Shown here: positions 24,207 through 33,674 of the stretch, one piece after another
How positions within the stretch are numbered: the stretch's first letter is position 1
Layout: the number at the start of each line of letters is the position of its first letter
Origin: Colwellia sp.
Lineage (GTDB): Bacteria > Pseudomonadota > Gammaproteobacteria > Enterobacterales > Alteromonadaceae
Reading direction: 5' to 3'
NCBI GenBank assembly: GCA_026196955.1
Contig: JAPHTO010000040.1
Location: 1-47,565 of the forward strand
DNA length: 47,565 nt
The notes under the pieces: generated by a model
Database searches by the model: none
What the model saw: only the letters and a program-made list of their open reading frames with translations
What the model was told of the DNA's origin: nothing
Translations under genes and position numbers: made by a program

Positions 24207-25337
24207 ATGACAACAATACGTTTTTATGCTGCAAAGTTATTTGATGGTCAACATTTTGTTGATGATCAGGTGCTAACCATTACCAATGGTGTTATTAGCG
24301 CAATCGATCAAGAGATCACTAATGTAGATGTTGTTGCCAAGGGGTTAGTTGTTCCTGGCTATATTGATTTGCAAGTTAATGGCGGTGGTGGTGTTTTATT
24401 TAATGACTCTCCCTCGTTAGGTAAACTTAAAGCCATCATGGCCGCTCATGCAAAGTATGGTACTACCGCGATGATGCCAACGTTGATCACTGATCAAGTC
24501 ACGGTTATGGCACAAGCAGCTGATGTTATTGCACAAGCTATTACAGAGAAAGTTGCGGGTATTATTGGTATTCATTTTGAAGGGCCACATTTGTCCTTGG
24601 CGAAAAAAGGCACGCATTGTGCTGAGTTGATTCGTCCTATCTCTGATGCAGAATGGCAAGTCTTATCTCGTCAAGATATTGGACAAGTGATGGTGACCTT
24701 AGCACCTGAGACAGTGTCAACTGTAGATATAAGCCGTATGGTAGAACTCGGTATTAAAGTCTGTTTAGGCCATACCAATGCAGATTTTGACACAGCGCAA
24801 CAAGCCGTTGATGCAGGGGCCACAGGCTTTACTCACTTATTTAATGCCATGTCACCATTGCAAGGGCGAGAGCCAGGTGTCGTGGGTTGTGCATTACTGA
24901 ACGATAATACCCAAGCGGGGCTTATTGTTGATGGTCACCACGTAGATTATGTCAGCTGCCAGTTAGCCATTAAGGCGAAGCCTGCTGGAGGCATATTTTT
25001 AGTGACAGATGCCATGCCACCTGTCGGTAGCGATATGACAGAGTTTCCACTTTATGATCGCACTGTGTATGTCGATAATGGCAAGTTAACTTCAACCACA
25101 GGTGAATTAGCAGGATCGTCGCTAGATATGGCGACAGCGGTTAAGAACACTCACGTTGAATTAAAAATTCCTTTGGATGAAACCTTGCGTATGGCGAGCT
25201 TATACCCAGCGCAATACTTATATAGTAAGCAAGCGCGAAATCGAGGTGAGCTAAAAGTTGGAATGCAGGCGGATCTACTGATTTTAAATGAAGATCTAAC
25301 GGTCAGTGAAACGTGGATCGGTGGCGAAAAAATCTAA
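24207..25337 (+). CDS. nagA: N-acetylglucosamine-6-phosphate deacetylase
   Basis: The 376-residue amidohydrolase removes acetate from GlcNAc-6-P to give glucosamine-6-P. It shows PGYIDLQVNGGGG, the metal ligand Glu in GIHFEGPHLS (E125), the His in LGHTNADFD, THLFNAMSPLQGREPGVVG with a further metal/substrate His, DGHHVDY and the catalytic Asp in LVTDAMPPVG. Length matches the family. The DLQVNG site and the Glu/His ligands correspond to NagA rather than dihydroorotase-type relatives. It sits between nagK and nagP on the same strand. Confidence 0.95.
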   Translation: MTTIRFYAAKLFDGQHFVDDQVLTITNGVISAIDQEITNVDVVAKGLVVPGYIDLQVNGGGGVLFNDSPSLGKLKAIMAAHAKYGTTAMMPTLITDQVTVMAQAADVIAQAITEKVAGIIGIHFEGPHLSLAKKGTHCAELIRPISDAEWQVLSRQDIGQVMVTLAPETVSTVDISRMVELGIKVCLGHTNADFDTAQQAVDAGATGFTHLFNAMSPLQGREPGVVGCALLNDNTQAGLIVDGHHVDYVSCQLAIKAKPAGGIFLVTDAMPPVGSDMTEFPLYDRTVYVDNGKLTSTTGELAGSSLDMATAVKNTHVELKIPLDETLRMASLYPAQYLYSKQARNRGELKVGMQADLLILNEDLTVSETWIGGEKI

Positions 25338-25339
25338 GC

Positions 25340-25380
25340 AAACAGTTAAAAACAATAATAATAACAATATGAAACTGTTT
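25340..25380 (+). repeat. 8-bp inverted repeat between nagA and nagP
   Basis: AAACAGTT (25340-25347) and AACTGTTT (25373-25380) are perfect complements separated by an A/T-rich 25-base loop. It may be an intercistronic RNA structure that tunes nagP expression; no NagR-type operator is present in this gap. Confidence 0.35.
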
Positions 25381-25417
25381 CTATGCAGTCAGAAACGAAT
25401 TAATCAATGAGGAAATT

Positions 25418-26731
25418 ATGGAAATGTCAGCTACGCAAGCTAATGAAGAACAACAGCAAAGTAATGCACTGCCTATGATTATAGTCGCAGGACTATTTTT
25501 TATTCTCGGTTTTGCAACTTGGCTAAATGGCTCCTTAATGCCTTATTTACAACAAATTTTGCAATTAAGTCCTTTTGAAGCGTCACTTATCTTATTCTCT
25601 TTTTACATTGCCGTAACCTTTACCGCGCTGCCCTCAGCGGCAGTTATTCGCAAGGTAGGTTATAAAACTGGTATGGCGCTTGGTATGGCAACCATGATGG
25701 TTGCTGGCTTGTTATTTATTCCTGCCGCTAAAACACAAATTTTTGCGTTATTTTTATTCGCACAACTTGTGATGGGAACGGGGATCACTCTTTTGCAAAC
25801 CGCAGTTAACCCTTATGTGGTTCGTATCGGGCCAGAAGAGTCTGCGGCTGCGCGTATCTCTATCATGGGAATTTTAAATAAAGGTGCTGGTGTCATTGCT
25901 CCTATGGTATTTACCGCTTTGATTTTAAGCGGCTTTCAAGAAGTTGGTGGAGAATTAACACAAGTTCAAATTGATGAGATGGCAAACTCGTTAGTAATGC
26001 CTTATTTAGGTATGGCCATTTTTCTGGGCTTACTTGCTTTAGCAGTGAAAAAGTCGCCTTTGCCAGAATTAGAAAGTGAAGCAGACTCTGATGAAAGTAA
26101 AGAGGAAGATCATTCAGGTCATCTTAAAGAAGCTTTATCTCATCCTAATTTAGCCTTGGGTGTTGTTGCGTTGTTTTTCTATGTGGCTGCCGAAGTGATT
26201 GCTGGCGATACTATTGGTACTTTTGCGCTTTCATTAGGTGTTGAAAACTACACCATGATGACTTCATATACTATGGGCTGCATGGTGGCAGGTTACATTT
26301 TAGGCATTGTGCTTATTCCACGCGTTATCTCACAGCAAAAAGCATTAATTATTTCAGCGGTAATAGGGTTATTGCTAACCGCTGGTGTTGTATTTGGTGA
26401 TAACCAATCCTTTGCTATTGCCAATACATTTCTAGGTGGTGTTGAGTTGCCAGATACCTTGGTGCTAATTGCTTTTTTAGGCTTTGCTAATGCCATTGTT
26501 TGGCCTGCTGTTTTTCCGCTTGCTTTATCTGGCATGGGCAAGCTAACCAGTGTTGGCTCAGCGTTACTTATTATGGGAATTTCAGGTGGGGCTTTTGGCC
26601 CTATGTTTTGGAGTCTTACTTCAACAGCGACAAGTTTGGCTGAGCAAGGGGGCTACCTAGTGTTATTCCCGTGTTATTTATTTATTTTATTTTATGCGGT
26701 TAAAGGCTGCAAAATGAAACGTTGGCACTAA
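25418..26731 (+). CDS. nagP: N-acetylglucosamine permease NagP (FHS-type sugar MFS transporter)
   Basis: The 437-residue inner-membrane transporter has twelve predicted helices. Conserved FHS-family stretches are FFILGFATWLNGSLMPYLQ in TM1, SAAVIRKVGYKTGM in loop 2-3, LLQTAVNPYVVRIGPEESAAARISIMG, and FLGFANAIVWPAVFPLALSGMGKLTSVGSALLIMGISGGA near the C terminus, as in L-fucose and GlcNAc permeases. A GAGGA ribosome-binding site precedes the ATG. As the last gene of nagK-nagA-nagP it is the probable GlcNAc/H+ symporter. Confidence 0.9.
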   Translation: MEMSATQANEEQQQSNALPMIIVAGLFFILGFATWLNGSLMPYLQQILQLSPFEASLILFSFYIAVTFTALPSAAVIRKVGYKTGMALGMATMMVAGLLFIPAAKTQIFALFLFAQLVMGTGITLLQTAVNPYVVRIGPEESAAARISIMGILNKGAGVIAPMVFTALILSGFQEVGGELTQVQIDEMANSLVMPYLGMAIFLGLLALAVKKSPLPELESEADSDESKEEDHSGHLKEALSHPNLALGVVALFFYVAAEVIAGDTIGTFALSLGVENYTMMTSYTMGCMVAGYILGIVLIPRVISQQKALIISAVIGLLLTAGVVFGDNQSFAIANTFLGGVELPDTLVLIAFLGFANAIVWPAVFPLALSGMGKLTSVGSALLIMGISGGAFGPMFWSLTSTATSLAEQGGYLVLFPCYLFILFYAVKGCKMKRWH

Positions 26732-27107
26732 TTTAGTTTAAAAAGCTAATTAGTCTGGCATTGAAATTATCAGGGCTAACTGTCTATCTAGTTAACCTTG
26801 ATTCAAAAGCTCTGCGGTCTGAGTTTTTGCTTCACAATCGTTAAGCATTAACTTTGAAAGTTGAGGGTGCGTTAAACGATCACTTGATCGACCCTGAGTT
26901 CAGTTTTGACTCAGGGTTTTTTTACATTTTTTAGCTTTGAGTTTTTAAGTTAATTTATTCAATTGGTTATTAAAATATGTAATAGCTTATTTACAAAAAT
27001 AACCGCTTAATTGCCGCCTTTCTATTTACACTTTTTATTGTTGGTGTATATTGCCAAATGCATTATAACTATAAATACTTGAAATAAAGTAATAAGCAGT
27101 AAATATT
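26732..27107 (+). other. Intergenic region after nagP
   Basis: This 376-base stretch has no convincing ORF or RNA gene. It holds an imperfect stem-loop (26774-26805, CTAACT pairing with AGTTA), a CGATCA/TGATCG dyad at 26877-26890, the terminator at 26891-26923 and then the A/T-rich upstream region of the 69-residue gene. Confidence 0.6.
26891..26923 (+). terminator. Intrinsic terminator of the nagKAP operon
   Basis: ACCCTGAGT (26891-26899) pairs with ACTCAGGGT (26909-26917) around a 9-base loop, followed by seven T residues in total. It lies 160 bases after the nagP stop, so the mRNA would have a long 3' tail. Confidence 0.85.
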
Positions 27108-27317
27108 ATGAAACGCAAAGTAACAATTATATATTATTGTGATGACGGCCTAGAGCTGCATCATAAAGTAAAAACCTTTGAACAAAATGATGAAGGGCGA
27201 GTGGTTATTCCTCAGGAATTTAAAGACGGTAAATCGATTATTGCCGTTTGTGATGGTGAAGTTCAAATTCTCAATAAGGTAGGGGATCGTATTTTATCGG
27301 TCAACTATGTTGCCTAA
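27108..27317 (+). CDS. 69-residue conserved small protein (TIGR02922-like)
   Basis: The protein begins MKRKVTIIYYCDDGLELHHKV and contains GRVVIPQEFKDGKSIIAVCDGEV and a C-terminal ILSVNYVA, which suggests a compact, mostly beta fold with no signal or membrane segment. It resembles small proteins described only as a conserved family in Colwellia and Shewanella (TIGR02922 from memory). Function is unknown. It is 35 bases upstream of folD in the same direction, perhaps co-transcribed. Confidence 0.7.
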   Translation: MKRKVTIIYYCDDGLELHHKVKTFEQNDEGRVVIPQEFKDGKSIIAVCDGEVQILNKVGDRILSVNYVA

Positions 27318-27352
27318 TAATAGATAAAACTCTTAACTGTATAAGTAAATAA

Positions 27353-28219
27353 ATGATTATTGATGGAAAACAAGCTGCGGCAAATCTGCGCGTGGCATTG
27401 GCTGATGAAGTCGCAACGCTTAAAGAGACAAAAGGTATAACCCCGAGTTTAACTGTCGTATTAGTTGGAGAAGATCCGGCTAGTCAGGTGTATGTGCGTA
27501 ATAAGGTAAAACAAACGACAGAAGTAGGCATGATTTCTAATGAAATTAAACTGCCAGCATCGACGACTCAAGCAGAGTTATTGTCTCAGCTTTCACTATT
27601 GAATAATGATCATTCAGTGCATGGTATTTTAGTACAGCTGCCTTTACCTAAGCATATAGATGAAAGTACCGTTATTGGCGCTATCAACCCTGAAAAAGAT
27701 GTTGATGGTTTCCATGCCATGAATTCTGGACGTTTACTTAACGGTGAAGCAGGGGCGCTTGTTCCGTGTACGCCGCAAGGCTGTATTATATTAGCTAAGC
27801 AACATTTAGGTGATGATTTATCTGGCAAACATGCCGTGGTCATTGGTCGTTCAAATATTGTTGGTAAACCTGTGGCACTTTTGTTGTTACAAGAAAATTG
27901 TACCGTCACTATTGCCCATTCCCGGACAGAAAACCTTGCCGAGGTTTGTCAGCAAGCTGATATTTTAGTCGCTGCTGTCGGTCGTGCTGAATTTGTAAAA
28001 GCAGAGTGGGTGAAAAAAGGTGCAACTGTAATTGATGTTGGCATCAACCGTGTTGAAAACGCTGACACAGGCAAAGCTAAACTTGTTGGTGATGTTGATT
28101 ACGCTGCGGTAAGTGGTGTTTGTGGTGCGATAACGCCTGTGCCCGGTGGTGTGGGCCCTATGACAATAGCCTGTTTACTTAAAAATACCCTTGAGGCCGC
28201 CAAATTATACGGCTGCTAA
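27353..28219 (+). CDS. folD: Bifunctional methylenetetrahydrofolate dehydrogenase / methenyltetrahydrofolate cyclohydrolase
   Basis: The 288-residue cytoplasmic enzyme interconverts 5,10-methylene- and 10-formyl-tetrahydrofolate using NADP. The substrate site is visible as [24 protein letters not shown] with the catalytic Tyr and Lys (YVRNKVK), followed by [27 protein letters not shown] and the NADP-binding [15 protein letters not shown]. The C terminus carries [12 protein letters not shown]. Length and motif order are normal. The start ATG follows a weak ribosome-binding site. A bidirectional terminator separates it from ccmE. Confidence 0.96.
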   Translation: MIIDGKQAAANLRVALADEVATLKETKGITPSLTVVLVGEDPASQVYVRNKVKQTTEVGMISNEIKLPASTTQAELLSQLSLLNNDHSVHGILVQLPLPKHIDESTVIGAINPEKDVDGFHAMNSGRLLNGEAGALVPCTPQGCIILAKQHLGDDLSGKHAVVIGRSNIVGKPVALLLLQENCTVTIAHSRTENLAEVCQQADILVAAVGRAEFVKAEWVKKGATVIDVGINRVENADTGKAKLVGDVDYAAVSGVCGAITPVPGGVGPMTIACLLKNTLEAAKLYGC

Positions 28220-28265
28220 TAACTTTAGTAATCGTCTTAAGTGATGACTATAAGTGATGACTAAT

Positions 28266-28302
28266 AAAAAACCGCAAATATGAATAATATTTGCGGTTTT
28301 TT
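28266..28302. terminator. Bidirectional intrinsic terminator between folD and the ccmABCDE operon
   Basis: AAAAAACCGCAAATAT (28266-28281) pairs with ATATTTGCGGTTTTTT (28287-28302). T-runs occur on both strands, so it can end folD on the plus strand and ccmE on the minus strand. Confidence 0.9.
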
Positions 28303-28327
28303 ATTTTTGTTTGTCAGTCTTTTGCTG

Positions 28328-28852
28328 CTAATTTTTACTCTTTAACTGCTTTTCTGTGTATTCTAATTTTTTATAGTCTTTACCTTGAGCATCAGCTAAT
28401 TCAGCAGGCATGTAATTTTCATCATGCTTAGCGAGCACTTCACTGGCCTCAACATATAAACGTCCTGAGCTGTCTCGAGTTAATGTACCGTTAGCGACAA
28501 TACCCTGACCTTCACGGAATAAATCGGGCAATATGCCTTCATAGTATACCGCTATCATAGGATCATTTTTATCGAAGACGATTGGCATTTTCATATCGGC
28601 CAAATCAAAGGTGACTTTTAAGTTATCTGGATCACGTTTTACACTGTCTGGTACTACTAAACCACCAATACGTATACGTTGACCAACACTGGGCTTGATG
28701 CCTGAATCTTTTTTGCCTGCGGTAATTTCTGATGGCGTATAAAACAAATCAATATTTTGGCTTAATGCATAAAGCACAAGGCCTGCAACAACGCCAATAC
28801 CAATTAAAATTGAAGCAACAATGGTGAGGCGTTTTTTACGACGTGGGTTCAT
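28328..28852 (-). CDS. ccmE: Cytochrome c maturation heme chaperone CcmE
   Basis: The 174-residue protein has an N-terminal membrane anchor (residues 9-29) and a periplasmic OB-fold domain ([34 protein letters not shown]). The heme-binding His lies in [11 protein letters not shown], followed by a flexible C-terminal tail. CcmE receives heme from CcmABCD and passes it to the CcmF/H ligase. The start overlaps the ccmD stop by four bases, and it is the last gene of the minus-strand operon. Confidence 0.96.
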   Translation of the reverse strand: MNPRRKKRLTIVASILIGIGVVAGLVLYALSQNIDLFYTPSEITAGKKDSGIKPSVGQRIRIGGLVVPDSVKRDPDNLKVTFDLADMKMPIVFDKNDPMIAVYYEGILPDLFREGQGIVANGTLTRDSSGRLYVEASEVLAKHDENYMPAELADAQGKDYKKLEYTEKQLKSKN

Positions 28853-29097
28853 TGGGTTATCTCTTTGGTTGAATGCTGGGTTAAATCGACTTGAGTGTTT
28901 TTACGTTGCTTACGTACTTGACGTAATTTATCTTCTCTTTGCTGGCGTATAGCAATATTTTTAATTACTTTTTTATGACCCAAAACAGAGCTAACTATGA
29001 GCGCTAGAATAAGTGCAGCAGAAACACCGAAAGAAAGCCACACATAAAACCCATAGCCCCCCATGTCTAGAAAGGCACTAAAACTGTCAAATTGCAT
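28849..29097 (-). CDS. ccmD: Heme exporter protein CcmD
   Basis: The 82-residue protein begins [24 protein letters not shown], the CcmD signature, followed by a single membrane helix (about residues 17-38) and a basic tail ([11 protein letters not shown]). It stabilises the CcmABC complex with CcmE. It is a little longer than E. coli CcmD because of the C-terminal tail. It lies three bases after ccmC and overlaps ccmE by four. Confidence 0.9.
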   Translation of the reverse strand: MQFDSFSAFLDMGGYGFYVWLSFGVSAALILALIVSSVLGHKKVIKNIAIRQQREDKLRQVRKQRKNTQVDLTQHSTKEITQ

Positions 29098-29100
29098 CGT

Positions 29101-29856
29101 TTATTTCTCCGTCGCGGCTAGTTGTGTGGAAACTAGGGTTCTAACCCAAGGTCGAATACTGTTTCGAGATAAAACTTCACTGCGAAAACGGATGCAGATC
29201 ACTAAGGTAACTAATAAAATAAAACCAATAAAGCAAAACAGGAATGGCCAAAGCATATCGGCAGTCATGGATGGTTTGCCCAGTTTACTGATTGTTGAGC
29301 CCTGATGTAGTGTATTCCACCATTCAACTGAATATTTGATAATAGGTAAATTAATTACACCGACTAAGGTTAAAATGCCAGCCGCTTTGCCTGCCAAATT
29401 TTTATCTTCAAAAGCGCTGTGTAATGCAATAACGCCTAAATATAAAAACAATAAAATTAATTCAGAGGTTAATCTTGCATCCCAAATCCACCATGTTCCC
29501 CACATAGGTTTTCCCCATGCAGCACCCGTGAACAGTGCAATAGCAGTGAAAACAGCGCCAACCGGTGCCATAGCGGCTGCTGAAGCATCTGCTAATTTAA
29601 ACTGCCATACCATAGAGGTAAATGCGGCAATAGCCATGCCTAAATAGATGCCCATAGACAGTGATGCCGCTGGTACATGTAAGTAAAAGATCCGAAAGCT
29701 ATCCCCTTGCTGATAATCAGCAGGGGCGAAGGCTAATGCCCAAACAATTCCTATTGATAAGAATAAAGCTGCCAATGCACTTAGCCAAGGAAGCATTCTA
29801 CCGGCAAAGTGATAACTCACTTCTGGATTAGCGTAAGGATGTAACCATTTCCACAT
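29101..29856 (-). CDS. ccmC: Heme exporter/heme-handling protein CcmC
   Basis: The 251-residue inner-membrane protein has six predicted helices, and the tryptophan-rich WWD loop is visible as AAWGKPMWGTWWIWDARLTSE. Conserved His residues flank the loop (YLHVPAASL and EWWNTLHQGST). CcmC binds heme with its WWD domain and loads it onto CcmE. It lies between ccmB (39-base gap) and ccmD. Confidence 0.96.
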   Translation of the reverse strand: MWKWLHPYANPEVSYHFAGRMLPWLSALAALFLSIGIVWALAFAPADYQQGDSFRIFYLHVPAASLSMGIYLGMAIAAFTSMVWQFKLADASAAAMAPVGAVFTAIALFTGAAWGKPMWGTWWIWDARLTSELILLFLYLGVIALHSAFEDKNLAGKAAGILTLVGVINLPIIKYSVEWWNTLHQGSTISKLGKPSMTADMLWPFLFCFIGFILLVTLVICIRFRSEVLSRNSIRPWVRTLVSTQLAATEK

Positions 29857-29895
29857 AAATTATGCTCTCATATTCTGTATTGCTAATGTCTACAA

Positions 29896-30597
29896 TTAAT
29901 TAGTACTGACTTTTAATGCCGCGCCTACTGCAAAAGGTGCTAACGTTAATGAGCCAAAAAACAGTGCGGCAATTATAGCAAGTTGGCCGCTGTAAGGTAA
30001 ACCAAGCGCAGCGGTGTCAATAGCGCTGGTGGCAAAAATTAATACTGGAATATACAAGGGGAGTACCAATAAACTCAGCAGTACGCCGCCTTTTTTTATT
30101 CCAACAGTGAGTGCAACACCAATCGCACCGAGTAAACTTAATACCGGTGTACCTAACAATAACGTTAACATAAGTGCACCATAGCTTTGCTCATTGAAAT
30201 GCAGTAAAACAGCAAGCAGCGGTGCAATTAAAATAAGCGGTAAGCCAGTTATTATCCAATGGGCAACAATTTTAGCTAAGACTAAGATAAATATTGGCTG
30301 TGGGCTAAGCAACATTTGCTCTAAAGAGCCATCACTGTGATCAGACTTAAATAATCTGTCTAATGAAAGTAAGGTTGCTAACAATGCGGCTACCCAAATA
30401 ATTCCTGGAGCGATTCGACTTAGTGTTTGTGCTTCAGGCCCTATGCCTAATGGGAATAAGGTGACGACAATAATAAAAAATAATATCGGATTGATGATGT
30501 CATCTTTATGACGTAGCGCAATGGTTAGATCACGCTTTAGCACTAACGAAAATACCGAGCGATAAGATAAATTATGGGGAGTTTTTGGCTGATTCAT
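29896..30597 (-). CDS. ccmB: Heme exporter protein CcmB
   Basis: The 233-residue membrane subunit of the CcmAB ABC transporter has six hydrophobic segments. FFIIVVTLFPLGIGPE, APGIIWVAALLATLLSLDRLF and SDGSLEQMLLSPQP are family signatures. With CcmA it drives ATP-dependent release of holo-CcmE. It begins five bases after ccmA. Confidence 0.95.
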   Translation of the reverse strand: MNQPKTPHNLSYRSVFSLVLKRDLTIALRHKDDIINPILFFIIVVTLFPLGIGPEAQTLSRIAPGIIWVAALLATLLSLDRLFKSDHSDGSLEQMLLSPQPIFILVLAKIVAHWIITGLPLILIAPLLAVLLHFNEQSYGALMLTLLLGTPVLSLLGAIGVALTVGIKKGGVLLSLLVLPLYIPVLIFATSAIDTAALGLPYSGQLAIIAALFFGSLTLAPFAVGAALKVSTN

Positions 30598-30602
30598 CTT
30601 AT

Positions 30603-31355
30603 TTACTCATCATAACTATCAAAAGTGTAATCTAAGGTGATTTTTTTTACTTGCTGTTCAGAAAAGGTGAGTAAATCTTGGTGTGTTGTTAATACTACAC
30701 AGCCACCTTTTGCTATATGCGCTTTAAATAACTGCTCTAAGGCGTGAACACCTTGTTTATCGATAGCGGTAAATGGCTCATCTAAAATCCAAATTCGTGC
30801 ATTGGACTGATATAAGCGAGCAAGGGAAATACGTCTATGCTGACCAGCACTTAAATGTGAAGCTAAGCTGTCTTCAAAACCCGTCAGGTTAACTTCAGCA
30901 AGTGTTGCTTCGGTATTGATAGACTTGTCACTAGCACCATGTAATGCAAGGTTAAAAGCTAGGTTTTCTTGTGCTGACATTTCACCTTTCACACCAGGTA
31001 AATGACCTAAGTAAAGAAGATGTTGATGAAACTCCTCACGGCAAGTCGCAATGGCATGTTCATTAAACAGCACTTCGCCTTCGTAAGGCTGCGATAGTCC
31101 GGCTAAAATACGCAGTAAACTTGTTTTTCCCGAGCCATTTGGCCCTTCAACTTGGACAATATCACCGGCATTAATCGCAATAGTTAACTGATCAAAAAGC
31201 AGACGCTCTTCGCGAATACAAGTTAAATTTGTCGCGCTGAGTAGGGGAGGAGGCATGTTGACTTGTTCACTCTCTATAGGAGTACTGTCTACATTAACAT
31301 TGTCTGTATTAGTCGCTGACAAAGGGATGAGTTCTCTTTTCTTATTTCGATACAT
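30603..31355 (-). CDS. ccmA: Cytochrome c biogenesis ABC transporter ATP-binding protein CcmA
   Basis: The 250-residue ATPase has a Walker A in [18 protein letters not shown], the signature motif in [14 protein letters not shown], a Walker B in [10 protein letters not shown] and the switch His in VVLTTHQDL. Residues 1-37 are a non-conserved, Asp/Asn-rich extension absent from E. coli CcmA. An internal ATG at codon 34 (31256) gives a protein starting just before the conserved core, and neither start has a strong ribosome-binding site. It is the first gene of the minus-strand ccm operon. Confidence 0.93.
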   Translation of the reverse strand: MYRNKKRELIPLSATNTDNVNVDSTPIESEQVNMPPPLLSATNLTCIREERLLFDQLTIAINAGDIVQVEGPNGSGKTSLLRILAGLSQPYEGEVLFNEHAIATCREEFHQHLLYLGHLPGVKGEMSAQENLAFNLALHGASDKSINTEATLAEVNLTGFEDSLASHLSAGQHRRISLARLYQSNARIWILDEPFTAIDKQGVHALEQLFKAHIAKGGCVVLTTHQDLLTFSEQQVKKITLDYTFDSYDE

Positions 31356-31388
31356 GGCAAATGTTAACTGATGCTTGTCGACATTTTG

Positions 31389-31436
31389 TTGACTTAGATC
31401 GCTTTTGACTTATATCGTTTTTGATTTAGATCGTGT
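31389..31436 (+). repeat. Three tandem 16-bp direct repeats (iterons) upstream of ccmA
   Basis: The copies are TTGACTTAGATCGCTT (31389-31404), TTGACTTATATCGTTT (31405-31420) and TTGATTTAGATCGTGT (31421-31436). They are contiguous with exact 16-bp period and share TTGAyTTAkATCG. They lie 34 bases upstream of the ccmA start on the minus strand. Regular spacing suggests a multimeric regulator site or a short tandem duplication; no known motif is recognised. Confidence 0.75.
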
Positions 31437-31570
31437 TCTTATAAAGGACAATATCATACCATAGCATGCGAAAAATTTAGCATATTTACTTATCTAATAA
31501 ATTGTAACATTAAGAAACAATTAACACAGTAAGATGAATTGAGCGATTAGCCAATTCATTGGAAAAAGTA

Positions 31571-31579
31571 TGCTAGAAT
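31571..31579 (+). promoter_or_regulatory. Extended -10 promoter candidate for ccmF
   Basis: TGCTAGAAT contains an extended -10 (TGn) and TAGAAT, five of six matches to TATAAT. No good -35 is present 17 bases upstream, which is usual for extended -10 promoters. The ccmF ATG lies about 70 bases downstream. Confidence 0.5.
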
Positions 31580-31652
31580 TGCACGGCAATTTAATGAAGC
31601 AAGGAATACAGAGCGTATCTTGCCGCTATTAATGATATTTTCGGAGAAGTAA

Positions 31653-33674
31653 ATGATACCCGACACGGTACCACAAATAATTCCTCAACTTTTACCAGAG
31701 TTAGGTCACCTTGCGTTAGTGATTGCCTTAGCGTTTGCATTATGTCTTAGTGTTATCCCCTTATTAGGCGTTCATAGTGCTCAACAAAAATTGATGTCCT
31801 ACGCTAAACCATTAACCTCAGGGATGTTTATTTTTACGGCTATTAGTATTGTCATTCTCGCTTACAGTTTTGTTGTTGATGATTTTTCAATTAAATATGT
31901 AGCAAGTCATTCTAATACACATTTACCGTATTATTTTAAAATTAGTGCCGTGTGGGGCGGACATGAAGGCTCATTGTTGCTTTGGGTTTTTTCTTTAACC
32001 GCTTGGACAATGGCGGTGGCAAAATTTTCGAAAAATATTGAGCAAGAATTTATTGCCCGTGTGTTAGCCATAATGGGAATGATAGCCGTTGGCTTCATGG
32101 CCTTTACTCTTTTAACTTCGAACCCTTTTGATCGTTTATGGCCCAATGTGCCGATGGAAGGGCGTGATTTAAATCCCTTATTACAAGATGTCGGTTTAAT
32201 TATTCATCCGCCCTTACTCTATTTAGGTTATGTTGGTTTTGCCGTTGCTTTTGCGTTTGCGGTTGCAGCATTAATGTCAGGCAAAATGGATGCGGCTTGG
32301 GCGCGTTGGTCTCGCCCATGGACGGTAGGCGCTTGGATGTTTTTAACACTGGGTATTGCCTTAGGCAGTTGGTGGGCTTATTACGAACTTGGCTGGGGTG
32401 GCTGGTGGTTTTGGGATCCCGTTGAGAATGCTTCTTTTATGCCTTGGCTTGTCGGCACTGCGTTAATACATTCTTTAGCCGTGACAGAAAAACGCGGCAC
32501 TTTTAGAAATTGGACTGTATTACTGGCTATTTTCGCCTTTAGCTTGAGTTTGCTAGGGACATTTTTAGTGCGCTCTGGGGTGATCACGTCAGTGCATTCA
32601 TTCGCAGCCGACCCTTCGCGCGGTGTGTTCATTTTAGCCTTGTTAGCCATTGCCGTTGGCGGCTCACTGACCTTGTATGCATTTAGAGCGACTAATGTCA
32701 CAAGCTTCAGTCGATTTGCCCTTTATTCTCGTGAAACAGCGTTGTTATTGTGTAATATCATTTTGGTGGTTGCGGCAACAACCGTATTACTCGGTACTTT
32801 ATATCCATTACTTGTCGATGCCTTAGGCTATGGGAAAATTTCTGTAGGCCCACCATATTTTAATGCTGTCTTCGTCCCTATTATGAGCTTTTTGTTTATT
32901 ATTATGGGGATCGGACCGCTGATCCGTTGGAAGAAAGCTAAAAAAGGTGAACTACGTAAGCAATTAGTGAAGCCATCGGTTGTCAGTATCGCGTTGGGTG
33001 TGTTATTTCCAATTGTTTACGGAGGCGAATTTGATGCCCTCGTTGCAATGGGGATCACGCTAGCTTTATGGGTTTTCTTGGTTGTTGTTAAAGATATTGT
33101 TAATCAGTATCACAATAATGTTAAGCCTAGTCGCAGTCATTGGGGTATGGCTATTGCTCATGCTGGTATAGCGGTTTCTATTGTTGGCGTGACGCTAGTG
33201 TCAAGCTATGAAAATGAAACTAACGTGAGAATGGCAGTACATGAACGAGTAAATGTATCAGGTTATACCATTGAATTTAATGGTATTAAACAGGTTGAAG
33301 GCCCTAATTATAGCGCAGAGCAAGGACAAATTAATGTCTACCAAGGTGATGACTTTGTTGCCTTACTAAAACCAGAGCGTCGCGCCTATAGAGTTCAAAC
33401 GATGGGAATGACAGAAGCTGGTATTGATGGTGGCTTGTTCCGTGATATCTATGTTGCGCTTGGTGATCCGCTTGAAGGTGGAGCTTGGGCCATTCGTGTA
33501 CACTATAAGCCTTTTGTGCGTTGGATATGGTTAGGGGCTATTTTTATGGCAATTGGCGGAATTTTGGCCATGTTGGATAAGCGCTATCGTGTAAAGAGTC
33601 GCACCACCCAAAGGGCGACCAAGAACAATCAAGTTGTGCAACCAAGTACTCAAGCTGTATCGGAGTTGACTTAA
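31653..33674 (+). CDS. ccmF: Cytochrome c heme lyase subunit CcmF
   Basis: The 673-residue polytopic protein is the core of the heme ligase that attaches heme to apocytochrome c. It has about 15 hydrophobic segments and the WWD domain ELGWGGWWFWDPVENASFMPWL (about residues 247-268). Conserved periplasmic His residues lie in IHPPLLYLGYVG and VHSFAADPSRG, and there is a large periplasmic domain near the C terminus (about 510-620). A GGAG ribosome-binding site precedes the ATG. ccmG begins with no gap after its stop. Confidence 0.97.
   Translation: MIPDTVPQIIPQLLPELGHLALVIALAFALCLSVIPLLGVHSAQQKLMSYAKPLTSGMFIFTAISIVILAYSFVVDDFSIKYVASHSNTHLPYYFKISAVWGGHEGSLLLWVFSLTAWTMAVAKFSKNIEQEFIARVLAIMGMIAVGFMAFTLLTSNPFDRLWPNVPMEGRDLNPLLQDVGLIIHPPLLYLGYVGFAVAFAFAVAALMSGKMDAAWARWSRPWTVGAWMFLTLGIALGSWWAYYELGWGGWWFWDPVENASFMPWLVGTALIHSLAVTEKRGTFRNWTVLLAIFAFSLSLLGTFLVRSGVITSVHSFAADPSRGVFILALLAIAVGGSLTLYAFRATNVTSFSRFALYSRETALLLCNIILVVAATTVLLGTLYPLLVDALGYGKISVGPPYFNAVFVPIMSFLFIIMGIGPLIRWKKAKKGELRKQLVKPSVVSIALGVLFPIVYGGEFDALVAMGITLALWVFLVVVKDIVNQYHNNVKPSRSHWGMAIAHAGIAVSIVGVTLVSSYENETNVRMAVHERVNVSGYTIEFNGIKQVEGPNYSAEQGQINVYQGDDFVALLKPERRAYRVQTMGMTEAGIDGGLFRDIYVALGDPLEGGAWAIRVHYKPFVRWIWLGAIFMAIGGILAMLDKRYRVKSRTTQRATKNNQVVQPSTQAVSELT

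Larger units (their letters stand above)
31356..31652. other. Divergent ccmA/ccmF regulatory region
   Basis: This stretch of 297 bases holds three tandem 16-bp repeats close to ccmA and an extended -10 promoter close to ccmF. The middle (31440-31560) is A/T-rich with no ORF or RNA gene that I can see. Confidence 0.6.

Noticed and set aside
26774-26805. Stem-loop shortly after nagP as the operon terminator
   Set aside because: The stem has a mismatch and no T-run follows; the hairpin at 26891-26923 is far better.
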